DNA of 13,501 nt from contig JAJTBL010000018.1 in the NCBI GenBank assembly GCA_021286925.1, positions 1 to 13,501 on the forward strand, read 5' to 3'. A program made the position numbers and the translations under genes. The notes beneath the pieces were generated by a model. It was not told where the DNA came from, ran no database searches, and saw nothing but the letters and a program-made list of their open reading frames with translations. Source of the DNA: Spirochaetia bacterium (lineage in GTDB: Bacteria; Spirochaetota; Spirochaetia; Treponematales; Rectinemataceae). Numbering within the stretch: position 1 is the stretch's first letter; each line of letters begins with the position of its first letter. Below, one piece after another: positions 6,079-13,171 of the stretch.

Positions 6079-7337
6079 GACGAATCAGCCTGAACCAGAT
6101 TCCCGAACCTCAGGCGCGGCTGTTCGATCCTGAGGTCGATGCAGTCGCGGCCAAGGCGATCGAAGCTGTCAGGCTGGGCGGAGAATCAGCACTCAGGATG
6201 TGGGCAGAAAAGCTGGGTGAAATCGCCGAAGGAGATACGATTTTATACAGCCGCGGGGACCTTGAGGCGGCTTATCAGGCGATTCCTGCGGCTGAGCAGA
6301 GCCTTCTTCAGCGGGTTCAAGGCCGTGTCGCCACTTTTGCGGAAGCTCAGCGGCAGGCGCTTGGCGATGTGGACATTGCCGTGCCGGGCGGCCGCGCGGG
6401 ACACCGCTTTATTCCTGTCGCACGGGCGGGCTGCTATGTTCCGGGAGGCCGCTATCCCCTGCCCTCGAGCGCCATCATGACGGTAACGCCGGCAAAGGTC
6501 GCCGGCGTCAGGGAAGTTATCTGCGCAGGGCCGAAACCGCAAACCATAACCCTCGCGGCCGCCTTTGCTGCCGGCGCTGATTACTTCCTCGCATGCGGCG
6601 GAGCGCACGCGATCGCCGCTCTTGCCTTCGGGGTGGTCAGCCCCCGCTGTGATGTGATTGTAGGGCCGGGCGGGCGGTATGTTGCAAGCGCCAAGCGCCA
6701 GCTTTTCGGCAGTGTCGGTACGGAAGCGCCGGCGGGGCCTTCCGAACTGCTGGTTATCGCGGACGATTCGGCTGACGCAGAGATTGCCGCCGCCGATTTG
6801 CTTGCACAGGCAGAACACGATCCTTCGTCAGTTCCGATGCTGGCCTGCCATTCCGAGGCCTTCGCCGCTGCGGTTGAAACTGCCCTTGCCCGCCAGCTGG
6901 CTGCCCTGCCCGATGAAAACCGGAACACAGCCCTGCAGTCATTGAAAAACGGCTGGGCTTTTGTCTCCCCCCGGATGGAGGAACTCTGCAAGGCAGCAGA
7001 AACCTGCGCGCCCGAACACCTCGAGCTGATGGTGGCGCAGGCTGACGCGTATGCGCAACGCATCCAATCCGCAGGTGCAGTGTTTATCGGCAACAATTCG
7101 GCTGAAGTTTTTGGGGATTACGGTGCGGGGCCGAACCACACATTGCCGACCGGAGGAGCGGCGCGGTTTGCCGGCGGCCTGTCAGTGCTGAATTTTCTGA
7201 AGGCTCGAACCTGGCTTGCCTTGAGTGAAGCGGAGCCATTGATTGCCGATACCGCTCAGCTTGCAAAGCTCGAGCGGCTGGAAGCCCATGCCCAGGCGGC
7301 GCTCAGGCGCGCTTCACATGAAAGCCGGGGCGTTTAA
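6060..7337 (+). CDS. hisD: Histidinol dehydrogenase
   Basis: A 425-residue zinc enzyme that oxidises L-histidinol to L-histidine in two NAD-dependent steps, the last reactions of the pathway. Zinc ligands expected from the E. coli enzyme are all visible: Gln250 and His253 in AQAEHDP, Asp353 in GDYGAGPNHTLPTGG, and His410 in LEAH. The catalytic Glu319-His320 lies in APEHLEL. The motif usually reading GIDMxAGPSE is GTEAPAGPSE here (220-229). The start overlaps the preceding gene by 19 nt, with CGGAGG at 6048-6053 about 6 nt upstream. hisD is the last gene of the cluster, whereas it is second in enterobacteria. Alternative HisD-like dehydrogenases exist, but the context strongly favours the biosynthetic enzyme. 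Confidence 0.95.
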   Translation: MDQYPLRRISLNQIPEPQARLFDPEVDAVAAKAIEAVRLGGESALRMWAEKLGEIAEGDTILYSRGDLEAAYQAIPAAEQSLLQRVQGRVATFAEAQRQALGDVDIAVPGGRAGHRFIPVARAGCYVPGGRYPLPSSAIMTVTPAKVAGVREVICAGPKPQTITLAAAFAAGADYFLACGGAHAIAALAFGVVSPRCDVIVGPGGRYVASAKRQLFGSVGTEAPAGPSELLVIADDSADAEIAAADLLAQAEHDPSSVPMLACHSEAFAAAVETALARQLAALPDENRNTALQSLKNGWAFVSPRMEELCKAAETCAPEHLELMVAQADAYAQRIQSAGAVFIGNNSAEVFGDYGAGPNHTLPTGGAARFAGGLSVLNFLKARTWLALSEAEPLIADTAQLAKLERLEAHAQAALRRASHESRGV

Positions 7338-7371
7338 AAGCCGGCAGTTTCTGAAAAAGCCAATACAATCA

Positions 7372-7428
7372 GCACCGGTTTCAAGACATATCATGCGCCG
7401 CGCGCAATCTGTCCTGAAACCGCCGTGC
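7372..7428. other. Large imperfect hairpin downstream of hisD
   Basis: GCACCGGTTTCAAGACA (7372-7388) pairs with 7410-7428 across one A-C mismatch (7384/7414) and a 2-nt bulge (7423-7424). Inside the 21-nt loop, TGCGC (7394-7398) pairs with GCGCA (7402-7406) around a 3-nt loop. There is no T run after it on either strand, so it is not a standard intrinsic terminator. It could stabilise the 3' end of the his mRNA or be a remnant of a small palindromic element. Confidence 0.5.
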
Positions 7429-7433
7429 AGACA

Positions 7434-7460
7434 GCAAACCGGCCCATCGAGCCGGTTTGC
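7434..7460. terminator. Perfect hairpin between convergent genes, possible terminator
   Basis: GCAAACCGGC (7434-7443) and GCCGGTTTGC (7451-7460) form a 10-bp perfect stem with a 7-nt loop. It lies between the ends of hisD (plus) and the carboxypeptidase gene (minus), 6 nt beyond the latter's stop. No U tract follows in either direction (AAAATTCAAC on the plus side), so termination is likely by position but not certain. Confidence 0.5.
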
Positions 7461-7465
7461 AAAAT

Positions 7466-8962
7466 TCAACTAAATTTCTTATTGAGATACCGGGCAAAGC
7501 AGGAGGGGTCGAGCGGCTTGCCGGTCACCTTCTGCAAAAGCTCGCCAGGCAAATAGAGCGAACCCTTGGAATGCACATTGACTTTCAGCCATTGCTGCAT
7601 GTCGCCAAGTTCTCCCCGCGAAATCTTCTGTTCGAGATTGGGAATCTGCTCCTGCATGACTTCCCAGAACTGGGCGGCATAGAGATTGCCCAGCGCATAG
7701 CTCGGAAAATAGCCAAAAGCTCCCATTGACCAATGGACATCCTGCAGACATCCGAGCCGATCATTGGGCACGTCAAGGCCGAGCAGTTCTTTTATTTTTG
7801 CGTTCCAAGCCTGCGGAATATCCTTGACAGCAAGGCTGCCGCTCATAATCGCCGATTCAAGTTCGAATCGAACAATGACATGCAGGCCATAGGTCACTTC
7901 ATCGGCTTCAGTTCGAATCAGACTGCGCTCGACCTTGTTGATCGCCTTGACAAACCGATCCACATCGACATCCGCAAGCGGTTCTCCAGCCATCGCCTGA
8001 ATCGCCGGATAATGCTTTTCCCAGAAAGCCCGCGATCGGCCGACAAAATTTTCAAGCATTCTCGACTGCGATTCATGCACCGCCATCGAAACCGCCTCGG
8101 CCAGCCGGGTCCCGCGGAAATCGGGATGGGGATCGATGTTCATTTCATACAGCGCATGCCCGGATTCATGAATGGTACTGAAAATGCTCGAGGGGAAGTA
8201 ATTTTCGACATATCGCGTCGTGATTCTGACATCATCCCGGCCCAGGGTCGTCGTAAATGGATGAGCCGTCGTGTCGAGCCGGCCGCGCTTCTGATCATAG
8301 CCGACCGCATCCATGAGGTAGCGGCTCATCTTCGCCTGAATCTCAGCACTGACAGGTGCATGGAGGAAGGCATCATCGACAGGCGGCTGGCCGGCAATTT
8401 TGTCCAAAAGTGCCACAAGATCCTTTTTCATCACTGAAAAAACCGCGGCGATCGAAGCTTCGGTACTGCCGTATTCATACAAATCGAGCAGGACATCGTA
8501 GGGTTTTCTGCCGCTGTCGAGATACGCGGCCCGCTCCTTGTTCATCCGTATCATGGTTTCCAGGTGCGGGGCGAAGAGCGAAAAATCATTGGCAGATTTG
8601 GCCTGCGACCACGCAGCCTGCGAAAGACTCGCCTGCTTTGCGTATTCCATGACAAACTCTGACGGAAGTTTGGTTTCCTTATCGAATTCCCGCCGGGTCA
8701 GTTTGATATACGCAGCTTCTTCAGGCGAAAGATCTTCCGCGGTTTCCGCGGCAGCTTCAGCCGAGGCGAGCAGCTCCCCGATTTGCGGGTCCACTGCTTT
8801 TTCGTGCGCCAGCCCCTCTATGAGCGAAAGCTGTTCTGAACGCTCCTCGATTCCCTTTTCCGGAAGATATGTCTCTTGATCCCAGCCCAGCACCGCACCG
8901 ATGTGTGTCAGCAAGGTTCTCTGCCGGTCGAGTTCGACCAGTTTTGCTATTTCCTGTTTCAT
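7466..8962 (-). CDS. Metallocarboxypeptidase of family M32 (Taq type)
   Basis: A 498-residue zinc carboxypeptidase, the usual length for family M32, that removes C-terminal amino acids from peptides. All M32 motifs are visible: HPF (234-236), DVRIT (244-248), the HESGH zinc site (265-269, with His265, Glu266, His269), HESQSR (296-301, third ligand Glu297), RTEADEVTY (350-358), and GCLQDVHW (404-411) followed by GYFPSYALGN. No signal peptide is seen, so it is probably cytoplasmic and works in peptide turnover. The start ATG at 8962 has AAGGAG 5 nt upstream. It is convergent with hisD and divergent from recG over 114 bp, with no evident functional link to either. It is probably transcribed alone. 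Confidence 0.95.
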   Translation of the reverse strand: MKQEIAKLVELDRQRTLLTHIGAVLGWDQETYLPEKGIEERSEQLSLIEGLAHEKAVDPQIGELLASAEAAAETAEDLSPEEAAYIKLTRREFDKETKLPSEFVMEYAKQASLSQAAWSQAKSANDFSLFAPHLETMIRMNKERAAYLDSGRKPYDVLLDLYEYGSTEASIAAVFSVMKKDLVALLDKIAGQPPVDDAFLHAPVSAEIQAKMSRYLMDAVGYDQKRGRLDTTAHPFTTTLGRDDVRITTRYVENYFPSSIFSTIHESGHALYEMNIDPHPDFRGTRLAEAVSMAVHESQSRMLENFVGRSRAFWEKHYPAIQAMAGEPLADVDVDRFVKAINKVERSLIRTEADEVTYGLHVIVRFELESAIMSGSLAVKDIPQAWNAKIKELLGLDVPNDRLGCLQDVHWSMGAFGYFPSYALGNLYAAQFWEVMQEQIPNLEQKISRGELGDMQQWLKVNVHSKGSLYLPGELLQKVTGKPLDPSCFARYLNKKFS

Positions 8963-8981
8963 GGTTGCTCCTTTTGAATAG

Positions 8982-8990
8982 ATGATACCA
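8982..8990 (-). promoter_or_regulatory. Probable extended -10 promoter of the carboxypeptidase gene
   Basis: On the minus strand TGG (8990-8988) is followed by TATCAT (8987-8982), an extended -10 with 5 of 6 matches. No good -35 is seen. The start would be near 8975, leaving a short leader that just includes the AAGGAG at 8973-8968. Unlike recG opposite it, this gene has a Shine-Dalgarno site. Confidence 0.5.
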
Positions 8991-9061
8991 CGAATGTACC
9001 AACTTTTGTATGGTCAAAGAAAGCACAAGATTGGAAACACTATCGCAGGATACTGAAGTCT

Positions 9062-9070
9062 TGCTATACT
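9062..9070 (+). promoter_or_regulatory. Probable extended -10 promoter of recG
   Basis: TGC (9062-9064) followed by TATACT (9065-9070, 5 of 6 matches). No clear -35 hexamer lies at 16-18 bp. The predicted start of transcription is at about 9077, the GTG start codon itself, so the recG mRNA is probably leaderless. Confidence 0.6.
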
Positions 9071-9076
9071 GGTTTC

Positions 9077-11131
9077 GTGTTTCTCTTTGAATTGAATCAG
9101 CCGGTCTCAGCGCTTCGGGGAGCCGGACCGGCCGTCGCCGCAAAGCTCGCAAGACTCGGCATCTCCACCATCAATGACCTTTTGTCTCACTATCCCCGCG
9201 ATTATGAAGACCGAACGCAATTCGTGCCGCTTTCTCAATTCGCCAAATACCCTTCGGTTCATACGATAGCCCGTGTCGTCAGGCATGATTATATCGGCTA
9301 CGGCCGCATGAAAACGCTGAAAATAAAAATTCAGGATGAAACATCTGAAGCCGAACTCATCTGCTTCAATCGGAATTTTCTTGAAAATCTCCTTCCAGTC
9401 GGCTCGCGCATCCTGGTGCACGGCAAATTTCAGTTTCGCTATGGGGAGCTTCAATCATCGACCTTTGAGGCAGAACCAGTGCGGGACGGCCAACAGCCTT
9501 CCCAGGGCATTCTGCCGGTATATTCGCTTACCGAGGGCATCAGCCAGGGGCTCATGAGAAAACTGGTCCGCCAGGCGCTTTCGATGTACGGGCTCAAGAT
9601 TGAAAATGAACTCCCGGCAGATCTCATTCAAAAAGAAGCGTTATGCGACAAAGCACGCGCTATCAAGCAGATTCACTCGCCAGAATCGATGGATGAGCTG
9701 AACCGCGCCCGCTCGTCGCTGGCATTTGAAGAACTCTTTTATTTTCAGCTCAAAATCGCCATGCGGATTCAGTCGCGCCGTCAGCAGAAACTGCCGAGAA
9801 AAAAAATCCAGGGGCTTCTCCGCGGCAGGCTCCTCGAGCGTCTTCCCTTCCAGCTCACAGCCGACCAGAAAAAGGTGCTGGAAGAAATCACCGCGGATCA
9901 GGAAGCTGAGCATCCCATGGCACGCTTGCTGCAAGGCGAAGTCGGGTCGGGCAAGACCATCATCGCCTTGCTGGCCGCTTTGAACGAAGTTGAACGGGGA
10001 GGACAGGCGGCTGTCATGGCGCCGACCGAATTGCTTGCGCGCCAGCACGCAGCCACCGCTGCCAAATTGCTGGAGCCGCTCGGTATCAGGCTCGCTTTTC
10101 TGACCGGCAATATCAATGACCAATCGCGCCCGAACCTGCTTGCGGCATTGAAAGAAGGCTCAATCGACATCGTGATCGGGACGCACGCGCTTTTTTCAGA
10201 TGATGTCGAATATCGCAATCTCCAGCTGGTCATTATTGATGAACAGCACCGCTTCGGTGTTCTCCAACGCATCGCGCTTTTTAAAAAGGGCAGAATTCCC
10301 GACACGCTGATGATGACGGCGACGCCGATCCCGCGAAGCCTTGCCTTGACCTTTTTCGGCGACCTTGCGGTTTCGAGCATCAGAACCATGCCGCCAGGGC
10401 GAAAGCCTGTGCAAACCCACCTGGCAAAGTTGGGTCATGAAACCAAAGTGTATGAATTTGTCCGCAACCAGCTCAAGCAGGGATATCAGGCATATTTCAT
10501 CTATCCTTTGATCGATGAGTCTGATAAATCCGATCTGCGAAACGCAACTGAGATGGCAAAAAAGCTGGCGGAAGACATTTATCCTGAATTTTCGGTCGCC
10601 CTCTTGCACTCACGAATGAAAGAGGACGAAAAAAACCGCATCATGGATGATTTTGTTGCTGGCCGCTGCCGCGTCTTGACGGCCACGACTGTCGTCGAAG
10701 TCGGTGTCGATGTTCCCAACGCCACGGTTATGGTCATAGAGCATGCCGAGCGTTTCGGGCTCTCGGCTCTGCACCAGCTGCGAGGCAGAGTCGGCAGAAG
10801 CGATCAACAGAGTTATTGTTTTCTCATTTATTCCGACTCAATAACCGATGATGCCAAAAAGCGGCTCAAGGCTGTCTATGAGTCGACAGATGGGTTCAAG
10901 CTGGCGGAAGAAGATTTGAAAATTCGAGGACCGGGAGAAATGCTCGGTACAGCCCAGGCTGGCTCCCTGCGCCTTGCCATCGCCGATCCCGTACGCGATC
11001 TCGAAATGCTGAAAAAAGCGCGATTTGAAGCCTTTGCTGTTATAAAACAGGACCCGGCGCTGCTGAACCCTGAGCATGCTATTATCAGAAAAGTTCTGAA
11101 TTCTCAGGAAAAAATCGCCGAGTCGCTGTAG
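9077..11131 (+). CDS. recG: ATP-dependent DNA helicase RecG
   Basis: A 684-residue superfamily 2 helicase that remodels stalled replication forks and branch-migrates Holliday junctions. The N-terminal wedge/OB domain spans roughly 55-150. Helicase motifs follow: Walker A GEVGSGKT (287-294 region, Lys293), APTELLARQH, motif II DEQHRFGV (388-395), motif III TATPIPRSLALTFFGD (414-429), and LRGRVGRS (568-575) of motif VI, then the RecG C-terminal region (EEDLKIRGPGEMLGTAQAG). Length is normal. It starts with GTG at 9077, because the protein begins at the normal family position (FELNQPVSALRGAGP). There is no Shine-Dalgarno site, and a -10 box ends 6 nt upstream. It is monocistronic as far as the window shows. 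Confidence 0.97.
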   Translation: MFLFELNQPVSALRGAGPAVAAKLARLGISTINDLLSHYPRDYEDRTQFVPLSQFAKYPSVHTIARVVRHDYIGYGRMKTLKIKIQDETSEAELICFNRNFLENLLPVGSRILVHGKFQFRYGELQSSTFEAEPVRDGQQPSQGILPVYSLTEGISQGLMRKLVRQALSMYGLKIENELPADLIQKEALCDKARAIKQIHSPESMDELNRARSSLAFEELFYFQLKIAMRIQSRRQQKLPRKKIQGLLRGRLLERLPFQLTADQKKVLEEITADQEAEHPMARLLQGEVGSGKTIIALLAALNEVERGGQAAVMAPTELLARQHAATAAKLLEPLGIRLAFLTGNINDQSRPNLLAALKEGSIDIVIGTHALFSDDVEYRNLQLVIIDEQHRFGVLQRIALFKKGRIPDTLMMTATPIPRSLALTFFGDLAVSSIRTMPPGRKPVQTHLAKLGHETKVYEFVRNQLKQGYQAYFIYPLIDESDKSDLRNATEMAKKLAEDIYPEFSVALLHSRMKEDEKNRIMDDFVAGRCRVLTATTVVEVGVDVPNATVMVIEHAERFGLSALHQLRGRVGRSDQQSYCFLIYSDSITDDAKKRLKAVYESTDGFKLAEEDLKIRGPGEMLGTAQAGSLRLAIADPVRDLEMLKKARFEAFAVIKQDPALLNPEHAIIRKVLNSQEKIAESL

Positions 11132-11187
11132 AAACCTGCAGTGAGCCAATTCCAAAACTTGGCTGCTTTCGAAAAGGACTCACGGTA

Positions 11188-11697
11188 TCAGCGCCTTTTT
11201 TCAGGCCCTCCGTTGGAAAGCACAATTTCGGAATAGCCCATGTATTCGATTATTTTTTCCTTGCGGGCTTTCGGTCCGAGGAGATCCCGTACTTTCTTGT
11301 ATTTTCGCCTCATGTACTGAATGGAGGGAATCGTCGTACCGAATTTCTGTGCAAGCTCCCAGTCCTTGTGCATGTACCGGCCGGAGGCATCCTTTTTATT
11401 CAGCTCGAGAAACTCCTGCAGTTTCTTTTGATCCCACACAACTGTTTTTCCCTTGGTGTAATCGTGCATCGCGAGTCTGCGTTGTGTGCGCTCATCCGCG
11501 CCTTCCATCTTTTTCTTTTTCCAGTACGGATGGCGGTTGCGCGCATGCAGAATGTCTTCTTTCGTGAAGCCGGTTTGCTGCATCCAGACACGGGCAAGCG
11601 CGGCTTTTTCAGCAGGAGTCAGCTTGGACTTGAGAGAATTATCAACATACTCGTCAGGAGTTCTGGAATCCAGAATGATTTTCTCGTACTTTTTCAT
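11188..11697 (-). CDS. Small basic protein of unknown function, possible helix-turn-helix
   Basis: A 169-residue, strongly basic protein that I do not recognise. No signal peptide or membrane segment is visible. It has a Lys-rich patch (HPYWKKKKM, 56-64). Residues about 112-131 (DWELAQKFGTTIPSIQYMRR) look like a helix-turn-helix: a helix, a turn at Gly-Thr-Thr, then a second helix with basic residues. That suggests nucleic-acid binding but is only a pattern guess. The reading frame is credible because a near-consensus promoter (TTGATT-16-TATAAT) lies exactly in front of it, and the ATG follows the -10 box by 6 nt with no Shine-Dalgarno site. It is convergent with recG, and its 3' end is 56 bp from the recG stop. 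Confidence 0.75.
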   Translation of the reverse strand: MKKYEKIILDSRTPDEYVDNSLKSKLTPAEKAALARVWMQQTGFTKEDILHARNRHPYWKKKKMEGADERTQRRLAMHDYTKGKTVVWDQKKLQEFLELNKKDASGRYMHKDWELAQKFGTTIPSIQYMRRKYKKVRDLLGPKARKEKIIEYMGYSEIVLSNGGPEKRR

Positions 11698-11703
11698 ACT
11701 CTA

Positions 11704-11731
11704 ATTATACTGCTGAATGCAGAAAAATCAA
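11704..11731 (-). promoter_or_regulatory. Promoter of the small basic protein gene
   Basis: On the minus strand TTGATT (11731-11726), a 16-bp spacer, and a perfect TATAAT (11709-11704). Transcription should begin at or next to the ATG at 11697, so the message is probably leaderless. Confidence 0.72.
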
Positions 11732-11779
11732 AATATTTATTCATCAAGCAAGCAATGGAAATGTATAATTTCGAATTTT

Positions 11780-11818
11780 AAAAATCGGCGCTCAGACTCT
11801 CTGAACAATCAGCGCCGA
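11780..11818 (-). terminator. Intrinsic terminator of the methyltransferase gene
   Basis: On the minus strand TCGGCGCT (11818-11811) pairs with AGCGCCGA (11792-11785), followed by TTTTT (11784-11780). Within the loop TCAGA (11804-11800) and TCTGA (11796-11792) can pair around GAG. The stop codon of the upstream gene (11794-11792) lies inside this structure. Confidence 0.8.
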
Positions 11819-13144
11819 GTATCCCTTTTTCTTTTTTTCTCCGACTTTCCGCAATTCTTTCGGTTTGGATTTTTCAAACCGGGCAATGACACCGGTCTGC
11901 GCGGTGATGACGGCTAACGCGCCGGTTTTCATGGTTTTCGCCAGGGTTTCCCACGCGGGCGTGTAGAAATCGTACATCGGCGTTTCATCGGGGAACCAGA
12001 ATGCCGCATCAAGAGATGCCTGCTCCGCCTGCTCAAGTTCCAGCGAGGAATGATGGACAACAGCCGTTTTTACAGATTTGGAAAGGTTGCGCTCCGCCGC
12101 GAAATGCGACAGGAGGTCGCGCGAAACCACGTGGAGGCTCTGCGGACCAAACATTTTAGCGATCCAGAGCGCTGCAATGCCGATTCCCGGTTCAAAAACC
12201 AGGGCTTTTCTGACCAACAGGGATCCTGCGTGCTGTGAAAAAGCCTCGCAGGCAAGCTGTGTCTGATAACTCAAAGTGTCGAATTCGGGCAGGCCCCAGA
12301 AACCTTCCGCCTGCAGTCTGGCGTGCTCAAGGTGCGTGTCGAGCCTGTTCCGGGTGTAGAAATCAATTTTGGAAGCCCGATTTTTAAGGTTTTCAGAAAT
12401 ATCATTAGGAAGAGTTGCTGAAAGAGTGGAGGCGGCTTCCAGTGAAGGAGGCTGAACGGGAGCGGGAGCTTTTTTTTCAGTCAAAAATACGGTGTGGCTT
12501 TTTGTCGCGGTTTTGGAATAAATCGACAAGCCGGCTTCCCTGCACCAGTCCTCAGCCATGTCTGCGAGCGTGTTGACAATCACAAAGCCAAAACGGCCGC
12601 CTGGTCTGAGAAGCTTCTTTTCGCAGATTGCAATAAAATAAGAAAGAATGTGAGGGCCGGCTTTCGCGGGGAGGTTGGACAGAACGGCATCATACGGTCC
12701 AAACGCATCATCTTCACCCAGGAGGCCTGGCGCGATAATGATGGGTGCCGTGCGTTCTGTCCGGCATTTATGCTTGGGGCTTTTTTTCTCGATTGCAGGA
12801 GCTGGCTGGCTGTCGAGGTCAAGCCGGGTGGCGGGAAGTCCATTCCGCCAGCAATTGCGCTCGGCAAAAGCCACTGCGAGCAAGTCCCTGTCGCGCATAA
12901 CCACCCGCATGGCGGGAGAAGCAGCGGCCATCGCGATACCGATGACGCCCGTTCCGCATCCTGCGTCCAGAAGACTGCCCGCCTGAACAATCGCCTCGTC
13001 ATGGGCTACTTCCTTGAGCAGCAGGCGCGTTCCTGCGTCGATGGTGTAGGAAGAAAAAAGGGCATGTGACAAGTCGAGCGCAAGCCTTGAACCGCGATAT
13101 GCGAAATCGACTGTCTTGTTGACGAGGGGAGAAAGGTCAATCAT
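11792..13144 (-). CDS. Two-domain RsmC/RlmG-like methyltransferase
   Basis: A 450-residue protein with two Rossmann-type methyltransferase halves. The first (about 1-225) has the MTS-family lead-in IDAGTRLLL (35-43), the SAM-binding motif LLDAGCGTGVIGIA (58-71), and VLSNLPAKAG (154-163) where RsmC-type enzymes have NPPxxxG. After a low-complexity Pro/Ala/Ser linker (about 225-250), a second half (about 257-450) has a weaker motif I, VFEPGIGIAALWIAK (316-330). RsmC and RlmG methylate guanine N2 in ribosomal RNA and are duplicated proteins of this kind, but there the C-terminal half is the active one; here the better motifs are N-terminal. The substrate is unknown and rRNA is a guess. It starts 27 bp after efp, with AGGG before the ATG, suggesting co-transcription with that translation gene. 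Confidence 0.8.
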   Translation of the reverse strand: MIDLSPLVNKTVDFAYRGSRLALDLSHALFSSYTIDAGTRLLLKEVAHDEAIVQAGSLLDAGCGTGVIGIAMAAASPAMRVVMRDRDLLAVAFAERNCWRNGLPATRLDLDSQPAPAIEKKSPKHKCRTERTAPIIIAPGLLGEDDAFGPYDAVLSNLPAKAGPHILSYFIAICEKKLLRPGGRFGFVIVNTLADMAEDWCREAGLSIYSKTATKSHTVFLTEKKAPAPVQPPSLEAASTLSATLPNDISENLKNRASKIDFYTRNRLDTHLEHARLQAEGFWGLPEFDTLSYQTQLACEAFSQHAGSLLVRKALVFEPGIGIAALWIAKMFGPQSLHVVSRDLLSHFAAERNLSKSVKTAVVHHSSLELEQAEQASLDAAFWFPDETPMYDFYTPAWETLAKTMKTGALAVITAQTGVIARFEKSKPKELRKVGEKKKKGYSALIVQRV

Positions 13145-13171
13145 TGCATGCCCTGGAATTCAAGCGCCGCC

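Noticed and set aside
7733..8437. A 234-codon plus-strand frame
   Set aside because: Fully antisense to the M32 carboxypeptidase, which carries every family motif. No ribosome site was seen and the composition is odd.
11141..11183. Small inverted repeats (AGCCAA/TTGGCT and GTGAG/CTCAC) between recG and the basic-protein gene
   Set aside because: Stems are short and overlapping and there is no U tract on either strand, so a terminator cannot be supported.
12494..13069. A 191-codon plus-strand frame
   Set aside because: Antisense to the methyltransferase gene over its SAM-binding domain; no motif or promoter support.
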